Counted from the first letter of the stretch, positions 10,039-21,928 are shown. The stretch: 64,000 bases of DNA from Symsagittifera roscoffensis (GCF_963678635.1 NC_087063.1:17362449-17426448); one strand, 5' to 3'. The notes: generated from the letters alone by a model not told the origin. Made by a program: numbers and translations.

Positions 10039-11547
10039 CTATGCTCGAGTGGGTTTCCCCCATCGACAGGGGCCCCCATAATTCGTCAGCCGATGAAATG
10101 ACACCAGCTCACCATGGGTCAGGAGCACCAGTGCCAGATATCCTTCAATCCGTAGTGTTTCCACACCCCGACTGAAGATATACGCTGGACCCATGTTGAA
10201 TAGGTACCTTGGGTAAACTAGGTACAGTGCCAACAACAGGCTGATGGGCATGCTCAGTATTTTTTGTACAAAGGCTCCAAAAAGGGTCTCCTTTGCACCA
10301 AACACTCCAGCCATGAACTCCTTCTCCCAACAAGGACTCAAGAACTTGAGAATCTCGTGATCTTTTCATGTCTTCAGCTCGCCCTTTGCATGCTCCCTCC
10401 AGAATCCTCCGATTGTGACCTCGTTTATAGCTGTGACGAACCTGGTCACCGTCATCTCCCTACTCTCGGCCACTTCCAACTGCACCTCAAGAAAACTCCA
10501 GATTTGCTTCACAAGAGGTGGGGCATTCTCCTTTGTCTTCTCTGTGGCCTTTTCTACCCTTGGTGTTAGGAACGGCCACCTGCCTCTTTCTTGCGTTAGT
10601 CGGTACACCATCGACTCCAGTTGCTTCTCAGTTGCAGCCACATTTTTTCTCTCATTATTTGGTCCCCTTGACTTGCTGGTGGAGCTCGTGATGGTCAAAT
10701 CCATACTTCCGAACCACAAGCTGGCCGTCAAGTGACTTATTATTGGGTGGTCATCCCCTATAGCCGGACTGATCTTGAGTTGTCTGGCAAAATTCGATAT
10801 CACTAGCAAAAGGACTTCATCCAATACAATGAGGATATCTGCTAACTCATAGAAGCCCCTCAACGCGTGGGACACATCCGCCCACGCCGCCGCCAGTTCT
10901 GACTTACGAAGCCTCAAGTTCGTCTGTTCCAACTCTCGATTGGGAGCTGCCATCAGGATCCGCCATGCATTCCCCTCGGCTATTAAGATCAAAACCGCAT
11001 ATACAAACTGCAGAGCGGGAGGCATGCTCGCGTACCCGGGGGACGTCGTGAATACCACTCTTGTCTTAGATCCAAATCGTGAAGTGACGTTCTCCTGCAC
11101 CTCATTCATCGCCGCAAACAGCGTCTGGATAGCTTCCCAGATTTTCTTTGGCGCAGGCTCATCGCCCTTGAGTTGCTCAAGAAACCCAGTCGCATGCAGG
11201 TGGTCATTCACTCCTGCAAACAGTAGTAGCTCGGACTCGCAAGGCATCTCCGATTTTATCGCGACCACCAGGGTTAACTTTTGGTTCAACTCAGCCCCTG
11301 GCAGCGAGTTTATCAAAGTCTCCGGCCAGAACAACTTGGGAGACGTTCCCTCGAAGTCCGATCCCGCCACGATGAGCACCCTCGCGGCAGCTGGATCTGC
11401 TCTGTCGTAAACTGCTAAAGTCTTGGCCAATTGGGCGTTCCCGCATTGTTTCCCATATCTAGGGTCGTCCGCCAATCTCGTACCCTCATAAGCGGCATCT
11501 GGCAGTTCCATTTCTCTTGGGTCCAGTAATTGTTCCACCACCCTCAA
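10039..11547 (-). pseudogene. Downstream block, alpha/beta domain with G-x-N-D motif
   Basis: The open frame 11547-10366 (393 codons) continues in frame past a single TGA (10366) to 10039. Residues 57-64 are VLIVAGSD and residues 108-118 are LLFAGVNDHLH; copy 2 (36292-35885) has VLASSD and IIAGLNDQLH at the same spacing. A beta-strand ending in a small-residue turn, then a strand ending in G-x-N-D, is what SGNH/GDSL hydrolases show at blocks I and III, but a clear GDS is missing, so the call is weak. Downstream helices (RILMAAPNRELEQTN and onward) also match copy 2 at 35883-35620. The 10341-10039 part has hydrophobic stretches that could be membrane segments. Confidence 0.55.
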
Positions 11548-11581
11548 CTGCGCGGGAGTTGCCAGCCTAATTCTGGCTATA

Positions 11582-13945
11582 CTAGTTCGGTGCTTGGGGG
11601 GGCTCCACCATGAGTCCCGGACTCCCCAGAAATTTGAGAGGCCTGTAATTGATCGGTCCCATGACCGATCTTATGAGAATACCAGTCGGATCAGCCGTCT
11701 CCATCATTCTTGCCCTCGAGAAATGCGTCTCGTGGGCTTTTAACCAGTCCACGCATTGGTGTCTACTTAAGTCCTCGTGTGACACGCGCTCGAGGCCCAG
11801 AGCTTCCGCCAACTCTTGTCTGCACTCCAGGTCCTCCAGGTTTAGCTCCTTTACCTTCTCCAGATACCTCGACCGGCTTGTCTCCACCGGTCTCTCCACC
11901 CTCTTGCTTTCTACCACTACCACCGAGGACACTACCGATCTCTGGGGTGTTGGTGACGTTGCTTCCTCGGCCTCCATCGGTGCGGAACCCGGTAATCTAG
12001 TCCGGCTACTTCTCGAGCTGTTTCTAGAATCGACCCTTGTCCCCAGGAGACTGGATAGGGTTCTTGAGGCAAGGAAAGGGGGATTTGGAGGTGGTCCGAA
12101 TGTGAATTGGGCCGTCTCAAGCAAGTCTGCCTCCAATGCACTTATGTGCCTTTGGAAAACGTCATTCAACCATTCCACCCCCTAGGCCTGTCAAAATTGA
12201 TTCCATCTGAGGATGCATCGTCGGGGAAGGCGGCTCGCTCCATTTGCTTGGCTACATCCAGCAATCCAATGGGAAGGACACTCCTCTGATGTATTTGCCT
12301 GACTACTTCGTTCTGGTTCCGTACTTTTGTATTCATCTCTATCGCGTGTTGGTCAGCCTTCATATTGTAAGGGATGGTACAAACTGTGAGTATGGCAGAA
12401 TCCATTTGAATCCGTAACTCCTCAAGGATAAAGCTCATCTTGTCATGGAGCCTCATGACTTTCCTTGACTCCCCCCTGGACACGTCATTAGTCCCGATCA
12501 TTAGAGTTACCGTGTATACTCTTGCCATCCCTAGCATCTCGAATATCTGTGAATATCGCTAATATCTGTGGCATTGCAGCTCCAGCGAAACTCAAGATCC
12601 CAGTCTGCCAATGCGATTGAATCCGGGTCAGCACCCGCAGCAGGTTGTCCCCTATGATTAGGTGGACCGTCCCCTCCGGCACACGTGACTGCGTAAAATA
12701 TTCCCCCCAAGCCGCGTCATGGAAGCAATCCCTCCTGACTCTTTGTGCTGTGTTCCAATCCATGCGGTTGTGCCTGTGGTATCTGCCCTCCGTGTTCTTC
12801 TTGTAACTTGAGATTACCACACTCCTGACCGGTTGCTCCCTCCAAGTCGGGGGTAACTCCACTCTGGCTGGACTCTCACGAATTCTTAGCTGTAGTCTCT
12901 CATTCAATTCTTTCAGACGCGACGAGCTCCCGCTCACCTGACTGCCGCTCGGGGTTGAACTCGGAGTATACCCCGGCAGTGCAACGTCCATCAATGGGCG
13001 TATCGGTTGTGTCTCTAAGCCACGCAGGGAGGACGTTGACTCAGTCAGTATCCATACCTCCAACCCCTCGTTCATGTGTTCTTGAGCCGCGCGGTCTAGG
13101 TTAAACCGTCCCGTCGATCCGGGAGCCTCATCCACTTCCATACGTGAATCTGGTCTCGAACCGGCGGCCGTTCGCTCCTTGGGCCTGACTCCCTTTTGCA
13201 TGTCGAGCTCTCGTTGTCGCCGCTGGATTCTCTCAAGTTCCGACTTTAGCTGTTCACAATTCGCCGCATTCTCTCGCACCTTTTGTTCTTGCTGGTGCTC
13301 GGCCTTCAGAATATCGAGTTCCCGCCGCGCTTGGTCCTTTTCAATGATCGTCTGATCTCTCTCCAGATTCGCTTGATTCCTCTCGAGCTTCGCTTGACCC
13401 CGGTCAAGATTCGCCTTGTTCCTCTCCTTTTGTGTCCTCTCAAGTTCTTTTTTCAGACTACTGAGGTCAGGAGATGCCTCTTCCGTTTGCTGCGCTCGCG
13501 TCATAGAGGGTGTCTTACTCGTGTGTTGGCCCGCTGACCTTGCCGATGGTCTGGTTGGTAGTCGGAACTCCCCTGCGCCATACTCGGTGTTATTGCTCAA
13601 GCCAGGATTCCTCGCCAAGTCGAATCCCCTCACCCCTCCATCCACACTCCAGGACAGCCATCTGGTCTGCTCTTGGTTGGATATGCCATCAGTGGTGTAG
13701 CCGACCATTAAAACCGCTTCTGTTGCAGACTCCCTGCATTCACCCTGCTCCTCCAATTGGAAGATGGCGTTCAGCATCACTGCCATTCTCTCATCCACTT
13801 GGGTATAATCCATGTCCCTCAAGCGTCTGTAAAATTCATTAAGCGTGGGCCTCTTCAGAGCCGCGGGCATGGACTTCCAAAATCGATCTGCCATTTTTAT
13901 AATCTCTAGATGATCTTGCGCACGTATCAACTTGAGTATTACCAT
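11582..13945 (-). pseudogene. Downstream block start: coiled coil plus SGNH-hydrolase-like domain
   Basis: Three frames are involved (13945-12488, 12537-12166, 12178-11582). Codons of the first frame give a helical N-terminus, then an about 90-residue Lys/Glu/Gln coiled coil (13470-13205) with seven-residue repeats such as ANLERDQ. An SGNH-like domain follows: block I HLIIGDNLL (GDN at about 12644-12652), block II ILSFAGAA, block III LMIGTNDVSR (12484-12495 codes GTND) and a block V-like DGINFD. Copy 2 has GDSL, ISFGGAS, MIGTNDISR and DGKLF. The family hydrolyses esters with Ser-Asp-His. Here Ser is replaced by Asn and the block V His is absent, so catalysis is doubtful. Frame changes lie near 12545, at a G run near 12180 and at a C7 run near 11595. 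The true start may differ from 13945 because that end lies inside a 20-bp repeat. Confidence 0.65.
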
Positions 13946-14040
13946 ACCAACTTGAGTATTACCGTACCAACTTGAGAATTAGCGTACCAACTTGAGAATT
14001 ACCGTACCAACTTGAGAACTACCGTACCAACTTGAGTACT
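13931..14040. repeat. 20-bp minisatellite (about six units)
   Basis: Units of the form CTTGAGAATTACCGTACCAA start at 13931, 13951, 13971, 13991, 14011 and 14031, the last degenerating into TGAGAAATAA. The same array without the first unit occurs at 20079-about 20170. The left end of the 6.1-kb tandem duplication coincides with the second unit, so the repeat probably took part in the rearrangement. It also overlaps the first codons of the downstream block. Confidence 0.85.
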
Positions 14041-14402
14041 TGAGAAATAACTTTTGCAAATGTTGCTGACTGTGGGTTTGTTGAAGACCTTCTTTTCTCT
14101 TTCAGTTGGGTATAGTTGGGTAGTCAACTTGACTTTACCAAATCTATCTGGAAATAAAACTTGATCTTTAGACTAAGATGCTATGTTCCTAACCTAACCC
14201 CCCTGTTATTATAGTTAAAACCTTATCCTTTCGTTCTACTAAAATAATTCAATTGGAAGTTTTCTAAGAGCATGCAGATTCATTTTATGTTTTAGCACCG
14301 TCAATCATTTAAAATTTAATTGGCATGCCAATCACATTTAAGAGCCCCTATACCTAACTTGAGATCCCTTCATGCCCAACTCAAGAGCCCCATGTACCCG
14401 AC
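14041..14402. other. Spacer between macro domain and downstream block
   Basis: AT-rich and without a long open frame. The same spacer is duplicated at 20169-20530. In copy 2 of the element the equivalent spacer is 38554-38757 and unrelated in detail. It could hold a subgenomic promoter, a splice acceptor for expression of the downstream block, or nothing; the sequence does not decide. Confidence 0.4.
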
Positions 14403-15074
14403 CTAGGCGATACTCAAGTAGTATTTCTTGTGCAGATGTACCATTATCTCCGTTTCTGCGAAGACCACGTGTAGGATAGCATATAGTTCCCTTGGGCTCA
14501 GCTTGCCCCTGTTTGGGTCATAGACCGGCATTGAGACTTCCGTTATTCTCCTTTCGATCATGAAGTCTCGCAGTCTCGTTAGTGCCAACATCACTTGTTC
14601 AGGATCGATCGTGTTCCTCTCACTGACCCTCGTCACTAAGAAGCACAGGTATTTGCCTGGGACTTGTGCTACTGATGGTGGAAGCGCAGCCATTCCTCCC
14701 AGCCCCGGTCTCTGTCTGAATAGAAACTCCACGTTCTGGTATTCTCTCTTGAAGTCGGCCTCCAGTCTTGATTTGAAACTCAAGTCCGCCGTGATACAGA
14801 TTGCGCTAGTCCTGTCCGACAGAGTGAAGTCGCTATCCGTCATCAGGATGTTCTCCGAGTATTCGTTGGGTATTTCAAACTTCGTTTTGAAACTCCATCC
14901 AATGGTAGGCTCAGCCTCCTACCCATCCACTTCCAGTTCGCTCGTTTCTCTCACTTCCCTGAGTTTATTTATGATCAAATCTTCGGTGTGGGTAAGTCCT
15001 ACCCCCACTCCCCGGACAAAAAAATTTATCGACGTCCCCGTCGATGGTGCTGGGTCTAAATTATCTGGTAGAAT
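14403..15074 (-). pseudogene. pol: Macro-like domain at the Pol C-terminus, left duplicate
   Basis: Same sequence as 20531-21202 except for a TAG at about 14922 in place of a Glu codon, which removes the N-terminal third from the open frame (14843-14403 remains). The domain is described under the right copy. Being a nonsense-carrying duplicate, this copy is probably the one under no constraint, although it is the copy now next to the downstream block. Confidence 0.6.
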
Positions 15075-18000
15075 CTAGAGCGGCCTGTCTGTTGCTATCC
15101 AGCCGAAGAGGGGATCCTCCGTTTTCATGTGCTTTCCCGCTGATACGTCGACTTGTTGGATGCTTTGTCCTTCGCCGCTTCCGTTTTTGACATCGCGCAT
15201 CCATTCTAATATCCTCAAGTTCGTATTCTCCCTCCTCTCTATCTCGCTTTGTTCCAAATCTGTCTCTCGTTCTGGTGTCGAGTAGTCTTCCTGCGGGTAG
15301 AGTTCATTATCATTGATAATTTGCCGTTCATCATCGGCTGCCAGTTCGCCCATACTTAGTAGCTCTTTGCTTAGTTCATCGGGCTGTATCTTATCAATCA
15401 AGAAATCATCTCCGTACCTGTTGTACCTCATGCCTGTCCGTTTGCGATTGCCACTCCTAGTCCCCGCTGGTATTGGTAAGTCCGGTTCTGTCCACTTTGG
15501 CACCTCTCCCTGCTCCGGATCGTTCCAATCCTCTTCCACGAAGGATTCCGCCTCAGAGTCCGCTTCTATCTTTTCATTGTCATCCAAACTCAAGTTCTCG
15601 TTGCCATCATTTTTCTCTCTGGTGCCTTTTTCGTTCACTTCACACGCTGGCTCCACCAGTAGGTACTCAAGTCCCTCCATGTCCTGTGGTATACACCAGT
15701 CCTCTGAGGATGGGACGTGAGGCTTCAGGTTTTCATAATGTGCTGCTCGCCCCGTACTCAAGCGGTAGAACCGTCCTTGTTGGTGTACTTCCGTTATCAT
15801 GAAAGGTCCTCTCCATTTCTTAAGTAGTTTTTTGTCCCTTTAGGCGGTATTACATTCTGGAAGACCCACACGTACTGGCCCACTTCATATGGCTTCGCCT
15901 GTAATATCTTTTCATCAAATTTCTTGCACTGTCTCATTTGTGCTTGCGCAGTGTTCCTCCTGTAGAGCTCGTTTAGTTCCTGCTGTCTCCTGGTCGCTTC
16001 TTTCACGTAAGCTTGAGGCGACATCCTCTTCTCTTCGTATTCCGGGTAAAAGAATGTCAGGGGCATTGCTCTCTCCCTGCCCGTCAACATCATGAAAGGA
16101 CCGATGCCCGTTGTTGAGTGTTGCGTACTGTTGTACGCCCCTACGACTTGCGGCAGATATTTATCCCAGTCCGTCATGTATCTTGAGCAGTATACCCTCA
16201 GCATGTTCACCAAGGTTCTATTCTGTCTCTCTACCAGCCCGTTGGTCTGAGGATGGTAGGTTGTCGAGTGTGCTTGACCAATGTGTGAACTCTTCATCAA
16301 TTCTTTTGTCAAGTCCCCCACAAAGGCTTTGCCGTTGTCTAACTGAAAAGTCATTGGACAACCATATCGTGATATCCAATGCGTTATCAAGTGGTCACAA
16401 GTCTCCTCTGCTGAGGCTGTCTGACACGGGACCGCTTCTGCCAACTTTGTGAAGTGATCTATTATAACCAGTATCTGGTTGTATCCCGACTCTGTCATGC
16501 AGATTTTTTGATGGTCTATCTGCACCACCTCGTTAAATTCCGAGCTTTCAACGGACTTGAGTGGGAACTTCATTTTCCTTGGGTCTTTTAATTGCAGGCA
16601 TGCCAGGCATGCATTCACCCATTTCTCGCAAGCTTTCCTTAATCCTGGCCAATCAAACCTGTGAAGTATTCTTTGTTGCACTTTGTCTATCCCCTGGTGC
16701 CCCATCTGATTTTGCGATCTGAATAACACTTCCGTCTGATACAATTGTGGTAATATGACGAGGTTGTGCTTGTGTAATATCTTCTCCTCATCTTTTCTCT
16801 TGCACGCTACCACCCCATCAGCTGTGTGATAGAGTAAATTTTTTCTTTCTTTGTAGAAACGGCTCAAGATCTTGTAGCTGTCTTCCTCCAGGTCCCCTTT
16901 CTCCTTGGACCCCGTCCGGATCCATTCGGAGAGATTACTTGTCATCTTGTCATTCTTTTGGACCCTTATCAGGTCCGACAGCCTATATCTCGCTTTGACA
17001 TGTTCCTTTAAGGCCATGATCTGTCCATTCATTTCCCCAGGGTTGTGGATGTCATCCTTCAGCTTTACGCATTTTATCCTCTTCACGATCTTCGTATCAT
17101 CTTCTGGCACCAGATTTGTTCTGACATTTGAGTTGCACGATAGTTCCCTGAATGGTTTCCTCGATACCGCAATTTTCTCAAGTTCTTCACCTCATTGTAC
17201 TTCTTGTTCATCCGAATTGTACGTTCCTGAGGAGGGATCTGTTTGTAGCTCCCTGTCGCGGTGTTTCATCTTCTCCTCTGCCAGTATCATGCATAGACTA
17301 TCCTGATCATCGCTGCTCTTTTCCGAATCTTCATCCCATTCTTCACACTCCCCGGTCAATTTCTCTTCTCTGGTTTCTTCTTCCTCCGTGGACGTGGACC
17401 ACTCCCCGGTCTCTTGACCTAGTCCCAGGTGTTCAGCTTCTTCCTTAAACGCCACTTTCTTTTTCCTAAGCTGAGTCCGCTCAAGTATGCTATCAGGGAT
17501 TTTGTCAACCAGTGACCGCACGACTTCTTTGCCATCAGTATCGCTTCCTCTTAAAGAGTCTGCGTTGCCAACTGTTTCACTCCTTCGCAGTATCGTGACT
17601 TCCGGTTCCTCCCTACCCTTCCCTTCGTTCACGGGTTTATCATCTGCCAGTTTCTCAAGTAATCTCCATAAGTCTTCATCTATCTGAGTATCTCCCGTTT
17701 CCACCTGGTTGAATTCATAGCCTTTCGCCTTGAGCGTCTCTCTCACAATTTTTGACTTGAGCATAATCTCTATCGGCATTCCTCGGGTCTTCTTCAAGAT
17801 TGTTTTCTTTGGAGGCTCTTCTGATAATTCGGGGTGATCTTCTATCGGTTTGCCTGACTTGCCTAGCCATCTCGTGAGTGGAACATTATCATACGTTTCT
17901 TTGTCCATGAAGGAGAAGCCATCTTTAATTTCGGGCCTATCCGCCTCCCTCTGTTCCTGTCTTTCGTAGAAATCCGTCTTCTTACTCAAGCTATCGGCAT

Positions 18001-19760
18001 TCTGATGTTTGTCCCTTGTTCTATGCTCAATTATCATGTTGTACCCATCCAGGCGAACTATCCATCTCCCAATGTAGCTCTGGTCCATCGAGTACGTCTT
18101 CAGCCAGCTGAGTGCCCTGTTGTCGACCCGCAGCTTAAATGGCTCACTGCCTAAGTATGCTCTGTATTTCTCGACAAAAGTAACCACCGCGAACATCTCT
18201 GCTTTCAGCGCCCCGTACTTCATTTCTGTGTCACTCAAGACTTTGCTCCCGTATGCTATTGGTCTTAAGATTGTCTTCCCGTTCCATTCTTGTTCTTGAT
18301 GGAGAATTCCAGAAATCGCGACTACCGACGCATCCGTATCCAACACGTACATCCCTTTTTCCGTTGGCATCCCTAACACCGGTGCCTCGCACAACTCTTT
18401 CTTTTTTCTCTGGAATGATTCTTCTGCTGCGTTGTTCCATGTGAACTTTTTGCCTTTGTGTCTCATTAATTGTTGCATCGGGTATACCTTGTCCGCATAG
18501 CCCTTGATGAATTCCCTATAGTAGTTCGCAAAACCCAGGAAGCTCATCAACTGGTGTTCCGTTTTGCCGATTTCCAAGTTAGAACTGCTTCTACTGCATC
18601 TGGATCCGGTCTGATGCCGTGCCTGTCCACCATCCTGCCCAAGTATTTTATCGAATCCTTGAGTATCTCGCACTGTGATGGTTTATTTTTTAGCCCGACC
18701 TCTTCATACATGCAAACACCTCGTCCAGTCGCTCGATGTGGTCTTCTAGTGTGGGCGTCGCTATTACCAAGTCATCCACATAGCATATTACCAGATTGCC
18801 GTACTTCTTTGTCACACCTATCAGCGCATGTGCCATCAACCGTTGAAATGTAGCTGTGGCATTGCAAAGACCAAACGGCATCCGTTTCCATTGAGGCAGC
18901 CCCAACTCGCAAGCGAACCCTGTTTTGTCTCTGTCTTGATTCCTCAGCGGGACCTGCCAGAAGGCCGAACCTAAATCAAGAGTCGTAAAAAATTTTGCGT
19001 CACCTTACTTCGAGAGGCTCTCGTCAATCCTAGGTATGGGATAGGCATCCTTCACCGTGACAGAGTTCAGATACCGAATGTCACAGCAAAACCTCAATTG
19101 GTCGCCTTTCTTTTTGGCCATCACTACTCCACACGCCCACGGTGACTTGGATGGTTCTACCATGTCATACTCTAGTAATGTCTCTATTTCTTTCCTACAT
19201 GCCTCTGATTTGTGTGGGGTCATGCGCCTCGCCCCCTCCCTGTGTGGTTCCACATTCTCTTCAAGTTCTATTTCATGCTCAACAAAATTACAACACCCGA
19301 TGTCTGCCTTATGTCTCGAAAAAACTTCCTCAATCCGCTCTAGTACGTCCTTGATGGCTTCGAGCTGTTCGTCCGTCAACTTGCCCCTTAAATGTTCAAT
19401 TTCAGTCATTTCATATCGAGTGTTAACGGGTAAAGCATATCCCAGCTTTCTCCCCCTCGGTATCGTGATGTGTATATCAAGAGTATTCAACAAGACACTG
19501 ACGCAGAGACCGCTCTTGGTTATCGAGAAGGATCTTCCTAAAACAGCAGCACTTTGACTATTAGGATTTGGGACTATGCATACTTGCTTGTTGTCACTTA
19601 GTTCATTGTAATTTTTCATTCGCAAGCTTACGATTGCCGCTTCGTTCGCCTTCAGCCTCACCTTCCTACTCAAAAATACCGGTGCTTTATTTTCATTCGC
19701 TATTATTAAATTTACCGGTTTAATTGCGTACCTCCTATCCGGGTTCCGTATCCTGAACAT
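15075..19760 (-). pseudogene. pol: Pol (RT, RNase H, integrase, linker), left duplicate
   Basis: Left-hand duplicate of 21203-25885. Parts in coding order: RT 19760-about 18665, broken by the same TAA at about 19005 and the same two frame changes between about 18700 and 18610 as the right copy; RNase H about 18650-17900; variable acidic region and integrase about 17900-15797; GPY/F tail and linker 15800-15075. An extra TGA at about 17192 splits RNase H from integrase here (Gly in the right copy). Disablements shared by both copies predate the duplication, unless they are systematic assembly errors. Confidence 0.75.
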
Positions 19761-19811
19761 CGCATTGTTTATATCAATTGTATCGTCGAAGTTCCTGATG
19801 AAGTGTCTGCC

Positions 19812-20078
19812 TTAAATGAACTGGTCAGACTCATCTAGGTTTTCTACCACAAGAAAGCTCATCCACAGATTGCGTTCCCCCAGATTTAGGGCTATTATTG
19901 GTATTCTGCCTAGCACCCGCAGCGCCCCTTTGTTAGCAGCTGACAACCGTATTCTCGAGCCTATCAAGTCATCTTTGTTGAAGCCCATTCGTTCCCAAGT
20001 TTCGATTGGTATTACACTCAAGACCGCTCCAGTATCGAGTAACCCACGCAACTCAGTCTTCTTGCCACTTATGTCAAG
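19812..20078 (-). pseudogene. pol: Aspartic protease fragment, left duplicate
   Basis: Codes the protease core with the D-T-G-A active-site loop (LLDTGAVLSVIP, codons near 20030-20045). It begins abruptly at the duplication junction, where the upstream protease and gag sequence is replaced by the 20-bp repeat. It ends at a TAA at 19812, as in the right copy. It can only be a truncated relic. Confidence 0.75.
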
Positions 20079-20530
20079 CTTGAGTATTACCGTACCAACT
20101 TGAGAATTAGCGTACCAACTTGAGAATTACCGTACCAACTTGAGAACTACCGTACCAACTTGAGTACTTGAGAAATAACTTTTGCAAATGTTGCTGACTG
20201 TGGGTTTGTTGAAGACCTTCTTTTCTCTTTCAGTTGGGTATAGTTGGGTAGTCAACTTGACTTTACCAAATCTATCTGGAAATAAAACTTGATCTTTAGA
20301 CTAAGATGCTATGTTCCTAACCTAACCCCCCTGTTATTATAGTTAAAACCTTATCCTTTCGTTCTACTAAAATAATTCAATTGGAAGTTTTCTAAGAGCA
20401 TGCAGATTCATTTTATGTTTTAGCACCGTCAATCATTTAAAATTTAATTGGCATGCCAATCACATTTAAGAGCCCCTATACCTAACTTGAGATCCCTTCA
20501 TGCCCAACTCAAGAGCCCCATGTACCCGAC

Positions 20531-21202
20531 CTAGGCGATACTCAAGTAGTATTTCTTGTGCAGATGTACCATTATCTCCGTTTCTGCGAAGACCACGTGT
20601 AGGATAGCATATAGTTCCCTTGGGCTCAGCTTGCCCCTGTTTGGGTCATAGACCGGCATTGAGACTTCCGTTATTCTCCTTTCGATCATGAAGTCTCGCA
20701 GTCTCGTTAGTGCCAACATCACTTGTTCAGGATCGATCGTGTTCCTCTCACTGACCCTCGTCACTAAGAAGCACAGGTATTTGCCTGGGACTTGTGCTAC
20801 TGATGGTGGAAGCGCAGCCATTCCTCCCAGCCCCGGTCTCTGTCTGAATAGAAACTCCACGTTCTGGTATTCTCTCTTGAAGTCGGCCTCCAGTCTTGAT
20901 TTGAAACTCAAGTCCGCCGTGATACAGATTGCGCTAGTCCTGTCCGACAGAGTGAAGTCGCTATCCGTCATCAGGATGTTCTCCGAGTATTCGTTGGGTA
21001 TTTCAAACTTCGTTTTGAAACTCCATCCAATGGTAGGCTCAGCCTCCTCCCCATCCACTTCCAGTTCGCTCGTTTCTCTCACTTCCCTGAGTTTATTTAT
21101 GATCAAATCTTCGGTGTGGGTAAGTCCTACCCCCACTCCCCGGACAAAAAAATTTATCGACGTCCCCGTCGATGGTGCTGGGTCTAAATTATCTGGTAGA
21201 AT
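20531..21202 (-). pseudogene. pol: Macro-like domain at the Pol C-terminus
   Basis: The open frame (21136-20531, in frame with the upstream linker across one TAG at 21203-21205) starts with VRGVGVGLTHTE-like sequence. It then shows an AICITADLSFKSRLEADFKREY segment, RPGLGGMAALPP, KYLCFLVTRV, ALTRLRDFMIER and TEVSMPVYDPNRG. The alternation (binding-loop Asp, hydrophobic strand, GxGG-like loop, FLVT strand, long helix, then a strand ending in P-x-x-D/G) is the layout of macro domains of the C6orf130/TARG1 type, which bind ADP-ribose and may remove it or O-acetyl groups. The call is by pattern, not search. A diverged homologue lies at 38758-39398. Whether the TAG is decay or leaky termination is open. 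Confidence 0.6.
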
Positions 21203-21928
21203 CTAGAGCGGCCTGTCTGTTGCTATCCAGCCGAAGAGGGGATCCTCCGTTTTCATGTGCTTTCCCGCTGATACGTCGACTTGTTGGATGCTTTGTCCTT
21301 CGCCGCTTCCGTTTTTGACATCGCGCATCCATTCTAATATCCTCAAGTTCGTATTCTCCCTCCTCTCTATCTCGCTTTGTTCCAAATCTGTCTCTCGTTC
21401 TGGTGTCGAGTAGTCTTCCTGCGGGTAGAGTTCATTATCATTGATAATTTGCCGTTCATCATCGGCTGCCAGTTCGCCCATACTTAGTAGCTCTTTGCTT
21501 AGTTCATCGGGCTGTATCTTATCAATCAAGAAATCATCTCCGTACCTGTTGTACCTCATGCCTGTCCGTTTGCGATTGCCACTCCTAGTCCCCGCTGGTA
21601 TTGGTAAGTCCGGTTCTGTCCACTTTGGCACCTCTCCCTGCTCCGGATCGTTCCAATCCTCTTCCACGAAGGATTCCGCCTCAGAGTCCGCTTCTATCTT
21701 TTCATTGTCATCCAAACTCAAGTTCTCGTTGCCATCATTTTTCTCTCTGGCGCCTTTTTCGTTCACTTCACACGCTGGCTCCACCAGTAGGTACTCAAGT
21801 CCCTCCATGTCCTGTGGTATACACCAGTCCTCTGAGGATGGGACGTGAGGCTTCAGGTTTTCATAATGTGCTGCTCGCCCCGTACTCAAGCGGTAGAACC
21901 GTCCTTGTTGGTGTACTTCCGTTATCAT
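21203..21928 (-). pseudogene. pol: Integrase GPY/F tail and acidic linker
   Basis: The start (ITEV..., GRAAHYENLKPH) is the GPY/F-type module that follows the integrase core of many gypsy elements. An Asp/Glu-rich linker (about 190 residues) follows and ends at a TAG at 21203. The join to the integrase frame (21925-24798) is broken by a frame change at an A run around 21950-21960, so this part is out of frame with the catalytic core as assembled. The linker has low complexity and probably no fold. Confidence 0.65.

Larger units (their letters stand above)
13951..20078. repeat. 6.1-kb tandem duplication, left copy
   Basis: The copy aligns base by base with 20079-26203 (offset 6128, falling to 6125 after a 3-bp indel near 16910). 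Only about a dozen substitutions were noticed by eye. It holds the end of the protease, RT, RNase H, integrase, macro domain and the spacer up to the 20-bp repeat. It carries two nonsense changes absent from the right copy (TAG at about 14922, TGA at about 17192). The right end joins protease sequence (ATGTCAAG) to the 20-bp repeat (CTTGAG) at 20078/20079. Confidence 0.9.

Noticed and set aside
11582-11600. Programmed frameshift at the C7 run
   Set aside because: The overlap is short and other frame breaks occur at ordinary homopolymers without any slippery-site context, so indel or decay is more likely.
5822-13842. Long plus-strand open frames opposite the downstream block
   Set aside because: They lie antisense to conserved minus-strand peptides, lack conserved partners in copy 2 and have Ser/Leu/Pro-rich composition typical of antisense frames.
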